The notes under the pieces: model-generated
What the model saw: the letters and a program-made list of their open reading frames with translations, nothing else
Database searches by the model: none
What the model was told of the DNA's origin: nothing
Shown: piece after piece, positions 17,178-25,663 of the stretch
How positions within the stretch are numbered: the first letter of the stretch is position 1
Layout of the letters: each line of letters opens with the position of its first letter
Made by a program: the position numbers and the translations under genes
NCBI GenBank assembly: GCA_021202335.1
Contig: JAJQDE010000042.1
Coordinates: forward strand, 27,442-91,441
DNA: 64,000 bases
Direction: 5' to 3'
DNA from: Lachnospiraceae bacterium
GTDB taxonomy: Bacteria > Bacillota > Clostridia > Lachnospirales > Lachnospiraceae

Positions 17178-18515
17178 ATGAAGAAAAAGTCAGTGGATAT
17201 GGTTCATGCGGATAAGGATAAAAGTGAGGCAGGGCCGGCGTCATGCAGCCGGGAAATACGTTGGGACAGGCTGGACAATACTGCGCATCTTTTTCCCGTT
17301 ATTGCGGGGGAAAGCATGAGCAATGTTTACCGTATCAGCGTGACGCTGACGGAAACCGTACAGCCCCAAAAGCTGCAGGAGGCGCTTGATATAGTGCTCC
17401 CGAAGTTTGACGGATTTAATCTGCGGCTGCGCCAGGGTGTGTTTTGGTATTATTTTGAGGAGAACGGAAAGCCTGCGCCGCGTGTCCGGGAGGAAAACAC
17501 ATTCCCATGCCGTTTTATATATCAAAACAGAAATAACAGCTATATGTTTAGAGTGACATACTATAAATACCGCATTAACTTAGAGGTATTCCATGTGCTG
17601 ACGGACGGAATGGGCGGCATTAATTTTTTAAAGGAGCTTACTTATCAGTATCTTCGGCTGGTACACCCTGAGCTTAAGGGCGACAGAGGCGATGCCTTAA
17701 ACAGCGATACCTCACTCAACCGGGAGGACAGCTTTTTAAAAAATTACCGTAAAAGCTCCGCGCGGGGATATCAGACTAAAAAAGCGTATCTTATCAGGGG
17801 AGAGAGGCTGAATCCCGGCGAGTTTGGCATTATGCACGGCTATATGCGGATTTCCGAGCTTAAGGAGGTTTGCAGACGATACGGCGTAAGCATCAACGAA
17901 TATCTCGTTTCCGTGTTTACATGGAGCGTTTATAAGGAGTGCCTGAATAAAATGCCGGGAAAAAAGCCGATAAGGGTTGCCGTTCCCGTCAATTTAAGAC
18001 CGTATTTTGATTCGATTACCACGAAAAATTTTTTTGTGATGGTGTCGGCGGAATTTTGCCCCTCCAAGGACGATTATACCTTTGAGGAGGTGCTTGCGGC
18101 AGTTCAGACAAGCTTGGAAAAACAGATTAATAAAGAAAATCTGGAAAAGCTTTTTTCATATAATGTTTCCAATGAAAAGCCGCTTATTGCCAGGGCAGTG
18201 CCGCTTGTGCTTAAAAATATCGCGATGCGGGTGATTTATACTCAGTCGGCGCTTGCAAATACCGCGACTGTCACAAATGTAGGAAAGGTCACGGTTGATG
18301 AGGCATATAAGCCCTATGTGGAGATGATCCACTCCTGCCTTGCCATGTCAAAAGGGCAGCATATTAAGGGAAATATATGCTCGTATGGAGATACGCTGGT
18401 CTTTACCTTCAGCTATGATTTGGCGGATGTGTCGGTGCAGCGGTGCTTTTTCAGGAAAGCGGCGGAGGATGGAATCCGGGTAGAAATAGAAAGTAACGGG
18501 GTGAATTATGAGTAG
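17178..18515 (+). CDS. CoA-dependent acyltransferase-superfamily protein (alcohol acetyltransferase-like)
   Basis: The 445-residue soluble protein shows the HxxxDG active-site motif of the CoA-dependent acyltransferase/condensation-domain superfamily in VFHVLTDGMGG, near residue 140. A second conserved-looking stretch is VAVPVNLRPYFDS, the usual NLR-type motif of the second half. Such proteins in Lachnospiraceae are often named alcohol acetyltransferase, but acyl donor and acceptor are unknown. The start at 17178 (MKKKSVDM) is chosen because an in-frame GTG further upstream would lie in the tsf terminator. It overlaps the following zinc-ribbon membrane gene by eight bases, so the two products probably act together. 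Confidence 0.7.
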   Translation: MKKKSVDMVHADKDKSEAGPASCSREIRWDRLDNTAHLFPVIAGESMSNVYRISVTLTETVQPQKLQEALDIVLPKFDGFNLRLRQGVFWYYFEENGKPAPRVREENTFPCRFIYQNRNNSYMFRVTYYKYRINLEVFHVLTDGMGGINFLKELTYQYLRLVHPELKGDRGDALNSDTSLNREDSFLKNYRKSSARGYQTKKAYLIRGERLNPGEFGIMHGYMRISELKEVCRRYGVSINEYLVSVFTWSVYKECLNKMPGKKPIRVAVPVNLRPYFDSITTKNFFVMVSAEFCPSKDDYTFEEVLAAVQTSLEKQINKENLEKLFSYNVSNEKPLIARAVPLVLKNIAMRVIYTQSALANTATVTNVGKVTVDEAYKPYVEMIHSCLAMSKGQHIKGNICSYGDTLVFTFSYDLADVSVQRCFFRKAAEDGIRVEIESNGVNYE

Positions 18516-19170
18516 GTGCAGACAGTGTAAGCTTGAGGTGCTTGACGAGGCGGGGCAGTGCCCGCTGTGCCGCTGCGCGTTGGAGTACACGGCTCAGATG
18601 GAAAACGCATATCCGGATATCAGGATGCGCACGCGCAAGCTTGTGCTGGTTTCAAGGATTTATCTTTTTATTGCCATCGCAGCCGAGCTTGTGCTGACGG
18701 ATATTACCCTGTTTCTCGGGTGGAGCTTTATGCTGTGCATTATATGCGCTATGGCGTTTTTTTACGGCTATATGGTAATACGCTACGCGATACTTGGGAG
18801 AAGCGGCTACATCGCGAAAACCTTAGTGCTGATAGGATTGGCGCTTGCAATGCTTGTGGCGGCGGACTTTTTTGCGGGATATAACGGCTGGTCGGTAAAC
18901 TATGTGCTGCCGGCGGGGGTTTTGCTGATTGACGCGGGAATATTGGCGCTCATCATCATCAACAGGAAGAACTGGCAGAGCTATATTATGCCGGAGCTTT
19001 TTACGACGCTGTGCGGCGGGGGGCTGCTGCTTTTATATGTGTTCGGAGCGGTTACAAGCCCGGTGGTATCGCTGGCGGCGTTTAACGTGTCGCTGCTTCT
19101 TCTGCTTGGCACGGTGATTATCGGCGGCAGAAGGGCGAGAGTGGAGCTTAAGAGAAGATTTCATATATAA
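18508..19170 (+). CDS. Zinc-ribbon membrane protein (DUF6320-like)
   Basis: The N-terminus has a zinc ribbon with two CxxC pairs (CRQCKLEV, then CPLCRCALE). About six hydrophobic segments follow from residue 45 to 210. The 220-residue layout is that of a family often found beside acyltransferase-like genes in Lachnospiraceae (recalled as DUF6320; not checked). It is translationally coupled to the acyltransferase-like gene by an eight-base overlap. Function unknown; a lipid or envelope substrate is possible but unsupported. Confidence 0.7.
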   Translation: MSRCRQCKLEVLDEAGQCPLCRCALEYTAQMENAYPDIRMRTRKLVLVSRIYLFIAIAAELVLTDITLFLGWSFMLCIICAMAFFYGYMVIRYAILGRSGYIAKTLVLIGLALAMLVAADFFAGYNGWSVNYVLPAGVLLIDAGILALIIINRKNWQSYIMPELFTTLCGGGLLLLYVFGAVTSPVVSLAAFNVSLLLLLGTVIIGGRRARVELKRRFHI

Positions 19171-19190
19171 ATGTGCCGGTATAATGGTGC

Positions 19191-19212
19191 GCAAACCGAA
19201 TTTGCTTTTTTT
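19191..19212 (+). terminator. Weak intrinsic terminator candidate
   Basis: GCAAA (19191-19195) and TTTGC (19201-19205) can pair across loop CCGAA, followed by seven T residues. The stem has only five base pairs, so termination may be partial. Confidence 0.45.
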
Positions 19213-19237
19213 ATGATTAAAAATGCACACTACAATC

Positions 19238-19259
19238 GGCATATTATTGACATAATGCC
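19238..19259 (+). promoter_or_regulatory. Imperfect palindrome over a TTGACA box, upstream of the sugar transporter
   Basis: GGCATATTAT at 19238-19247 is matched, apart from one extra base, by ATAATGCC at 19252-19259. TTGACA (19247-19252) lies at its centre. No good -10 box stands at the standard distance downstream, so the promoter itself is uncertain. A repressor operator ahead of the sugar-binding-protein gene is a possibility. The rest of the 19171-19352 gap shows only a GGGAGG ribosome site at its end. Confidence 0.35.
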
Positions 19260-19352
19260 TATATAACCCGAGCTAATCAGTGCGAAAAATGTACAAATTT
19301 ACCAATTGCGCTGTAAGGTCGGGAAGAATTTACATAAAGGGAGGAACTATAA

Positions 19353-20756
19353 ATGAAAAAGAAATTATTATCATTAGTTCTTGTTGGCGCAATGTCAACA
19401 GCAATGCTTGCGGGCTGCGGTTCGTCGTCATCGTCAGATACGACATCGGCAGACACGACAGCATCTGACACAACATCAGCAGACACGGCGGCTGCAGATA
19501 CGACAGCAGCGACCGACACGGCATCACAGGACACGGCGTCATCTGATGCAGCGGCTTCAGGCGACAATAAGCTGACAGTTTATGCATGGGATGCGAGCTT
19601 CAATATTCCGGCTTTGCAGGCTGCAGCGGACGACTACAAGGCAAACGTGGACGACACCTTTGAGCTTGAGATTATCGAGCAGTCGCAGTCGTCAGACGTT
19701 GAGAATGCGATTACGCTTGCAGGCTCGTCAGGCGATTACAGCCAGCTTCCTGACATCGTTCTTTTCCAGGATCATTATTTCCAGCAGTATGTAAGCGATT
19801 ACCCTGATGCATGGGTTTCAGTTGACGATGCGGATGTTGACTGGTCTGACTTCGGTGAAGAGAAGCTTTCTTATTCTACGGTGGACGGCGTACATTACGG
19901 CTTCCCGGTAGATAACGGCACGGTTATTTTTGCATACAGAGTTGACGTACTTGAAGAGTGCGGCTACACCATCGACGATATGACAGGCATCACATGGGAT
20001 GACTTTATCGCAATCGGCGAGGAGGTTTACGCTCAGACAGGAAAGTACCTGCTTTCAATGGACGGCGACGGAAACGATTTGATTTACATGATGCTTCAGG
20101 CAGAGGGCGGTTCACAGTTTAAGGACGGCGCGCCTTACATCACGGAAAATGAGGATTTGGTAAGAGTCTGCGAGAAGATTGTTGAGATGGCTCAGAAGAA
20201 CGTGCTTTATCTGGCAAACGACTGGTCTGACTATGTAGACCAGACAATCCTTGGCGACATGGTTGCAGGCGTTATGAACGGAAACTGGATTATCCCTTCA
20301 ATCGAGCAGGTTGAGGAGAACAGCGGTAAGTGGGAGATTACTTCAATGCCTACATTGGACGGCGGCGAGGGCTATGCGTCAAACGGCGGTTCTTCTCTTT
20401 ACATTACGTCAAACTGCCAAAACACTGACCTTGCAAAGAAGTTCCTTGCATATACCTTCGGCGGCAGCACGGAAACCTACGATGCAGCGCTCCGCGATGG
20501 CGGCGTAATCACATGCTGCATTTCAGCCGGCGAGTCAGACGTATATAACGAGGGCGTTGAGTATTTCAATGACACTCCGATTTATGCGCAGATTGTTGAG
20601 ATGGGTTCTCATGTACAGACAATCGAGCAGAATGATGCTCACTATACGGCACGTACCTATATGGCAGCCGCTATCATGAACGCAGCACAGGGCGCAGATT
20701 TGATGACTGAGCTGGCAACGGCTGAGGAGAACTTGAACTTCGCAATGGGTAACTAA
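19353..20756 (+). CDS. ABC transporter sugar-binding lipoprotein
   Basis: A lipoprotein signal peptide ends in the lipobox LAGC with Cys22 as the lipidated residue. A Ser/Thr/Asp/Ala-rich linker of about 50 residues follows (SADTTASDTTSADT type), then a family 1 extracellular solute-binding fold (VYAWDASFNIPALQAAADDY at the start; GNWIIPSIEQVEENSGKWEI later). It sits on the outer face of the membrane and delivers sugar to the two permeases encoded next. The neighbouring beta-galactosidase suggests a beta-galactoside or related oligosaccharide. A hairpin separates it from the permease genes. Confidence 0.92.
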   Translation: MKKKLLSLVLVGAMSTAMLAGCGSSSSSDTTSADTTASDTTSADTAAADTTAATDTASQDTASSDAAASGDNKLTVYAWDASFNIPALQAAADDYKANVDDTFELEIIEQSQSSDVENAITLAGSSGDYSQLPDIVLFQDHYFQQYVSDYPDAWVSVDDADVDWSDFGEEKLSYSTVDGVHYGFPVDNGTVIFAYRVDVLEECGYTIDDMTGITWDDFIAIGEEVYAQTGKYLLSMDGDGNDLIYMMLQAEGGSQFKDGAPYITENEDLVRVCEKIVEMAQKNVLYLANDWSDYVDQTILGDMVAGVMNGNWIIPSIEQVEENSGKWEITSMPTLDGGEGYASNGGSSLYITSNCQNTDLAKKFLAYTFGGSTETYDAALRDGGVITCCISAGESDVYNEGVEYFNDTPIYAQIVEMGSHVQTIEQNDAHYTARTYMAAAIMNAAQGADLMTELATAEENLNFAMGN

Positions 20757-20793
20757 CTGATTACAGGCTGATTTATAAAGCTGTTTAAAATTA

Positions 20794-20823
20794 AAACGGG
20801 AGAGATTTCATGCTCTCCCGTTT
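20794..20823 (+). terminator. Hairpin between binding-protein and permease genes
   Basis: AAACGGGAGAG (20794-20804) and CTCTCCCGTTT (20813-20823) form a perfect 11-bp stem around loop ATTTCATG. Only three T residues follow, so it may act as a partial terminator or an mRNA-end stabiliser, raising binding-protein over permease levels as is common in ABC operons. Confidence 0.7.
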
Positions 20824-20845
20824 GTGGTTAAAGGGGGCTTTGAAA

Positions 20846-21742
20846 TTGAGTAAAAAGAATACAAGCGTGGTGGCAAAGCAGCGCAGGGCGGGGTGGACTT
20901 ATTTGGCGCCGGCGACGCTGCTGATTGCGATTATGAGCTTTTGGCCGATGATACAGGCGTTTCTGATGTCGTTAAAGACCGGTTCGAGCGCAAACATGCA
21001 GTGGGCGGAACCGCTGTTTTACAATTATAAGAGAATACTCAGCGACAAGCTGTTTATACGTTCCGTGGGAAATACGTTTTTGTATCTGATTATTCAGGTT
21101 CCCATCATGCTCGTGCTTGCCATGCTCTTGGCGCAGATGCTTAACAATAAGGATTTAAAGTTCAAGGGTCTTTTCCGTACCTGCGTATTTCTTCCGTGTG
21201 CGACCTCGCTTGTATCGTATTCCCTGATTTTCAAGTCCATGTTTGCCACAAACGGATTGGTCAATTCAGTCCTCTTAAACTTAGGAATTATTGATACGAA
21301 CATCAACTTTTTGGGAACGACGAGCACGGCGCGCGTGATTATCATTATTGCCCTCATATGGAGATGGACGGGGTACAACATGGTGTTTTACCTCGCAGGG
21401 CTTCAGGGAATTGAATATTCCGTGTATGAGGCGGCAAAGATTGACGGAGCTAATTCATGGCAGACCTTTTGGAGAATTACGGTGCCTCTTTTGAAGCCTA
21501 CAATCGTTATGACGGGAGTTATGTCAATTAACGGTACGCTGCAGCTGTTTGATGAGTCCGTAAACCTCACAAGCGGCGGTCCCGCAAACTCTACGATTAC
21601 GATGTCGCACTATATTTATCAAAATTCATTCGGCGATTTCGTCGCGAATTTCGGGTACGCGTCAGCAATGTCGTTTATTGTATTTGTTATGGTTGCCGTG
21701 CTGTCGGCTATCAATATGAAAGTAGGTGATAAGCGTGACTAA
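20846..21742 (+). CDS. ABC sugar transporter permease (MalF/UgpA type)
   Basis: The 298-residue protein has six membrane segments and the EAA loop typical of this family (YEAAKIDGANSWQTFWRITV near residue 205), which contacts the ATPase. An ATG at 20810 would extend the frame, but it lies in the loop of the hairpin above. The TTG at 20846 follows AAAGGGGG with eight bases of spacing and gives MSKKNTSVVAKQRR, a normal N-terminus. No ATPase gene is nearby; a shared MsmX-type ATPase encoded elsewhere is expected. Confidence 0.92.
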   Translation: MSKKNTSVVAKQRRAGWTYLAPATLLIAIMSFWPMIQAFLMSLKTGSSANMQWAEPLFYNYKRILSDKLFIRSVGNTFLYLIIQVPIMLVLAMLLAQMLNNKDLKFKGLFRTCVFLPCATSLVSYSLIFKSMFATNGLVNSVLLNLGIIDTNINFLGTTSTARVIIIIALIWRWTGYNMVFYLAGLQGIEYSVYEAAKIDGANSWQTFWRITVPLLKPTIVMTGVMSINGTLQLFDESVNLTSGGPANSTITMSHYIYQNSFGDFVANFGYASAMSFIVFVMVAVLSAINMKVGDKRD

Positions 21743-22565
21743 AAAGGGACGTTCAAATATTCAAAGAAGACTGATACCGACCTACATATTTTTGACAATT
21801 GTGTCATTGATTTCCGTTTTTCCGTTCTACTGGATGATTACGGCTGCGACGAACACGTCCGTGGAGGTGGCAAGAGGAAAAATAGTATTCGGAACGCATC
21901 TGATTGAGAACTTTACAAACCTTTTGACACAGCAGCCCAACCTTTGGAACGCGCTCAAAAATTCATTTGTGTACGCGGGCGTGCAGACGATTGTCGCTTT
22001 GCTTATCTGTTCACTTGCGGGCTATGGCTTTGAGCTTTATCATGATAAGTATAAGGATAAGCTTTTCTCCGTTCTTTTGCTGGCGATGATGGTGCCGCAG
22101 GTTGCGACCATGATTCCGCTGTTTAAGATGGTGTCAAAGCTGAAGCTTCTGAATACCGTGTGGGCGTTTATACTTCCCTCGATTTCGACGCCGTTTTTGA
22201 TTATGATGTTCCGCCAAAATTCGAGGAATTTTCCCACGGACATTATGGAGGCGGCGCGTATCGACGGCTTGAGCGAGTTTAAGATTTTCTTCAAGATGTA
22301 TATGCCTGTCATGAAGGCAACATATGCGGCAGCGGCAGTTATCACATTCATGAACGCGTGGAACGCTTATCTGTGGCCGAAGGTTGTAATGAGCGACAAT
22401 CGTGCATACACGATGCCGATGCTGATTGCAAATCTGGCAAACGGCTATTCCGTTGACTACGGTGTTCTGATGCTTGCGGTGCTGTTCTGCTCCTGCCCGA
22501 CAATGATTATTTTCTTTATATTGCAGAAGCAGTTTGCAGAGGGTATTACCGGTGCGGTAAAATAA
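21735..22565 (+). CDS. ABC sugar transporter permease (MalG/UgpE type)
   Basis: The second permease has six membrane segments and the EAA loop EAARIDGLSEFKIFFKMYMP near residue 175. GTG codons at 21726 and 21735 are both possible starts; 21735 is preferred because AGGTGAT at 21724-21730 is correctly spaced, giving MTKKGRSNIQRR. It overlaps the first permease by eight bases. The pair forms a heterodimeric channel. Confidence 0.92.
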   Translation: MTKKGRSNIQRRLIPTYIFLTIVSLISVFPFYWMITAATNTSVEVARGKIVFGTHLIENFTNLLTQQPNLWNALKNSFVYAGVQTIVALLICSLAGYGFELYHDKYKDKLFSVLLLAMMVPQVATMIPLFKMVSKLKLLNTVWAFILPSISTPFLIMMFRQNSRNFPTDIMEAARIDGLSEFKIFFKMYMPVMKATYAAAAVITFMNAWNAYLWPKVVMSDNRAYTMPMLIANLANGYSVDYGVLMLAVLFCSCPTMIIFFILQKQFAEGITGAVK

Positions 22566-22586
22566 AATATAATATGAGGATAAGTT

Positions 22587-25500
22587 ATGTTTAATTATGA
22601 AAAGGTGAAAAATCCGACATTTTTTAAGGAGAATGTGCTTCTGGCACATTCCGCACACATGACTTATGCGGGTAAGGGTGAGCTGTTTTCAAAAAACAGC
22701 TCACTTGTTACCTTATTGGACGGTGTGTGGAAGTTTGCATATGCGCCAAATTACGGTTCGGCAATAAAGGGCTTTGAAGCGTCTGACTATGACTGTACGG
22801 GCTGGGCGGACATCCGCGTTCCCGCGCATATTCAGATGGAGGGGTATGACGCTCCGCAGTATGTCAACACGCAGTATCCGTGGGACGGGCGCGAACAGGT
22901 ATCGCCCGGGGAGATACCCGAGCGGTTTAACCCTGTCGCAAGCTATGTGAAATATTTCACAATTCCCGAGAGCATGAAGGGAATGGAAATACACGTTAAT
23001 TTCAAGGGCGTGGAGAGCGGAATGGCGCTTTGGCTGAACGGGGCGTATGTGGGTTACAGCGAGGACAGCTTTACGCCGTCCGAATTTGACATTACCCCGT
23101 ATATCAAAGATGGTGAAAACAAGCTTGCAGTGCAGGTGTTTAAATGGACATCCTCAAGCTGGTGCGAGGATCAGGATTTCTTTAGGTTTTCCGGAATATA
23201 CCGGAGCGTGGAGCTGCGCGCCATACCCAAAACGCATGTCAGCGATATTTTTGTAAAGACGCTGTTTGACGGCGATGATTACAGCCGGGCGACGCTTCGG
23301 GCGGCGCTTAAGGTCAGGGGCGCGGGCAGCCTGAAAATAACGCTGTCGGATAAGGGACGTGTGCTGTTTGAGCGTACCGTGGAGGCGGCAGAGGAGCTGA
23401 TTGTGGAGGAGGAGATTGTTTCCCCCGCGCTTTGGAGCGCAGAGTCGCCCTATCTTTATGAGCTGGAGCTTGAGGCTTATGACAGCGAGGGGAGAGTGAC
23501 GGAATATATTCCGCAGAGCGTGGGCTTTCGCAGGTTTGAGCTGAAAAATAACCGTATGCTCATCAATGGAAAACGCATTGTGTTTAAGGGCGTAAACCGC
23601 CATGAATTCAGCGCTGTTTCGGGAAGAGCCGTTTCAGGGGAGGAGCTTGAGCAGGATATCATCACGATGAAGCGCAACAATATCAACGCAATCCGCACCT
23701 GCCATTATCCGGACGACACGGCGGTATATGACTTGTGCGACCGCTACGGGCTGTATATGATTGCGGAAAACAATTTGGAAACGCATGGAACATGGGATGC
23801 ATATTTCAAGGAAAAGAGGGACGGGGACTTTATTCTTCCCGATGGAAAGCCTGAGTGGCGTGACATGCTGCTTGACCGCATAAATTCGTGCTTTCAAAGG
23901 GATAAAAACCATCCCGCGATTGTGATTTGGTCCGTGGGCAACGAATCCTACGGCGGCAAAACCATATATGAGATGTCCGAGCTGTTCCGCAGCCTTGACG
24001 ACACAAGGCTTGTCCACTACGAGGGCGTTTTTCACGACAGAAGGTATAATGACACCTCTGATATGGAGAGCCGCATGTACGCAAAGGCGTCGGAGATTGA
24101 GGAGTATCTGAAGGAGAAGGATGCAAAGCCGTTTATAAGCTGCGAGTATACGCACGCGATGGGAAATTCATGCGGCGCAATGCACAAATATACGGAGCTT
24201 GCGGATAAGGAAAATTCGGGTTATCAGGGCGGATTTATATGGGATTATATCGACCAGTCAATCTATAAAAAGGACCGCTACGGTAAATGGTTCCAGGCAT
24301 ACGGCGGCGACTTTGGCGACCGACCGACTGATTACAATTTCAGTGGAAACGGCATTGCCTACGGCGGAAGCCGCGACGAATCGCCGAAGATGCAGGAGGT
24401 AAAATTTAATTATCAGAATATTGCAGTCACAATCGGAAGCAGTGATTTTGAGGTGTGGAACAAAAACCTCTTTGTGTCAACGGCTGATTTTGCGTGTGTG
24501 GCGCTTCTTGCAAGGGAGGGCGTTGTTGTGGAACAAAAGGAGCTTGAGGGCATCGACGTGGAGCCGGAGCAGAGAAAGCGTTTCCAGTTACCGTTTGAAG
24601 CTCCGCAAATCAGCGGAGAGTATGTGCTGACAGTTTCCTTCAGGCTGAAGGAGGATACGCTGTGGGCAAAGCAAGGTCATGAAACGGCATTTGGTCAGGC
24701 AGTGATTGCAAGGCACAGGGAGAGCAAAAAGCCCGAAAACAAGCCATTTACCGTATATTACGGCGTCAACAACATCGGCGTGCGCGGAGCGGAATTTGAC
24801 GTGCTCTTTTCAGAGCTGAACGGAGGGCTTGCTTCGTACAGATATGCGGGCAGGGAGCTTATTGAGGAAATACCGAAGCCGAATTTTTGGCGAGCTCCGA
24901 CGGACAACGACATGGGAAACGATATGTGCGTCCGTCAGGGACAGTGGAAGCTTGCAAGCCTTTATGTTACGCATAAGGGTGCGGGGATTGAAAAGCAGGG
25001 AAGAACGGGCGATACGATATATGAAAATCCCGTGGTGCATGAGGAGAAGGATTTTGTGAGCGTGTGCTTTTACTATAAGCTGCCGACATCTCCCGCAGCC
25101 GAATGTCAGTTGGAATATAGGGTTTACGGCGACGGGAGCATCCGGACGACACTTTCTCATGAGCCTGTCACGGGACTTTCCGATATGCCTGAGTTTGGGG
25201 TGATATTTAAATTTAACGCGGACTATGACCGCGTGGAGTGGTATGGAAACGGCCCTGCGGAAACCTACGAGGACAGGAAAAAGGGCGCGAAGTTGGGTAT
25301 ATACAGGAATATGGTTTCCGACAACATGGCGGCGTACATGGTTCCGCAGGAGTGCGGCAACAAGACGGATGTGCGTTGGGCAAAAATTACGGATATGAAG
25401 GGCAGGGGAATATTGTTTGAGGCGGACGACGCTGCCGTTAATTTCTCGGCGCTTCCTTATACTCCGCATGAAATGGAAAATGCAAAGCACCCGTATGAGC

Positions 25501-25649
25501 TTCCGCAGGTGCATTACACGGTAGTGCGGGTGTCAAAGCAGCAGATGGGTGTGGGCGGCGACGACAGCTGGGGCGCGCCCGTGCATGAGGAATACCATAT
25601 TAGGACAGACAAAAAATTGGAATTCAGCTTTAAATTCAGGGGCATTTGA
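22587..25649 (+). CDS. lacZ: Beta-galactosidase, glycoside hydrolase family 2 (LacZ type)
   Basis: The 1020-residue enzyme has the five-domain LacZ layout: N-terminal jelly roll (WADIRVPAHIQMEGYD), two Ig-like beta domains around the TIM barrel, and a C-terminal beta-galactosidase small-chain domain. The signatures NRHEFSAVSGRAVS and NAIRTCHYPDD are present. Catalytic residues are Glu453 in IWSVGNESYGG (acid/base) and Glu520 in SCEYTHAMGNS (nucleophile). There is no signal peptide, so it acts in the cytoplasm on galactosides brought in by the upstream transporter, 21 bases away. No terminator lies between it and the convergent transporter gene. Confidence 0.95.
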   Translation: MFNYEKVKNPTFFKENVLLAHSAHMTYAGKGELFSKNSSLVTLLDGVWKFAYAPNYGSAIKGFEASDYDCTGWADIRVPAHIQMEGYDAPQYVNTQYPWDGREQVSPGEIPERFNPVASYVKYFTIPESMKGMEIHVNFKGVESGMALWLNGAYVGYSEDSFTPSEFDITPYIKDGENKLAVQVFKWTSSSWCEDQDFFRFSGIYRSVELRAIPKTHVSDIFVKTLFDGDDYSRATLRAALKVRGAGSLKITLSDKGRVLFERTVEAAEELIVEEEIVSPALWSAESPYLYELELEAYDSEGRVTEYIPQSVGFRRFELKNNRMLINGKRIVFKGVNRHEFSAVSGRAVSGEELEQDIITMKRNNINAIRTCHYPDDTAVYDLCDRYGLYMIAENNLETHGTWDAYFKEKRDGDFILPDGKPEWRDMLLDRINSCFQRDKNHPAIVIWSVGNESYGGKTIYEMSELFRSLDDTRLVHYEGVFHDRRYNDTSDMESRMYAKASEIEEYLKEKDAKPFISCEYTHAMGNSCGAMHKYTELADKENSGYQGGFIWDYIDQSIYKKDRYGKWFQAYGGDFGDRPTDYNFSGNGIAYGGSRDESPKMQEVKFNYQNIAVTIGSSDFEVWNKNLFVSTADFACVALLAREGVVVEQKELEGIDVEPEQRKRFQLPFEAPQISGEYVLTVSFRLKEDTLWAKQGHETAFGQAVIARHRESKKPENKPFTVYYGVNNIGVRGAEFDVLFSELNGGLASYRYAGRELIEEIPKPNFWRAPTDNDMGNDMCVRQGQWKLASLYVTHKGAGIEKQGRTGDTIYENPVVHEEKDFVSVCFYYKLPTSPAAECQLEYRVYGDGSIRTTLSHEPVTGLSDMPEFGVIFKFNADYDRVEWYGNGPAETYEDRKKGAKLGIYRNMVSDNMAAYMVPQECGNKTDVRWAKITDMKGRGILFEADDAAVNFSALPYTPHEMENAKHPYELPQVHYTVVRVSKQQMGVGGDDSWGAPVHEEYHIRTDKKLEFSFKFRGI

Positions 25650-25663
25650 CAAAGACACATTCC

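Noticed and set aside
20810..20845. ATG 20810 as start of the first permease
   Set aside because: It lies in the loop of a perfect 11-bp hairpin and has no ribosome site; TTG 20846 follows AAAGGGGG and gives a normal N-terminus.
23154..25514. Long antisense frames over the beta-galactosidase gene
   Set aside because: They mirror the codon pattern of the plus-strand gene, have no ribosome sites and show no recognisable protein features.
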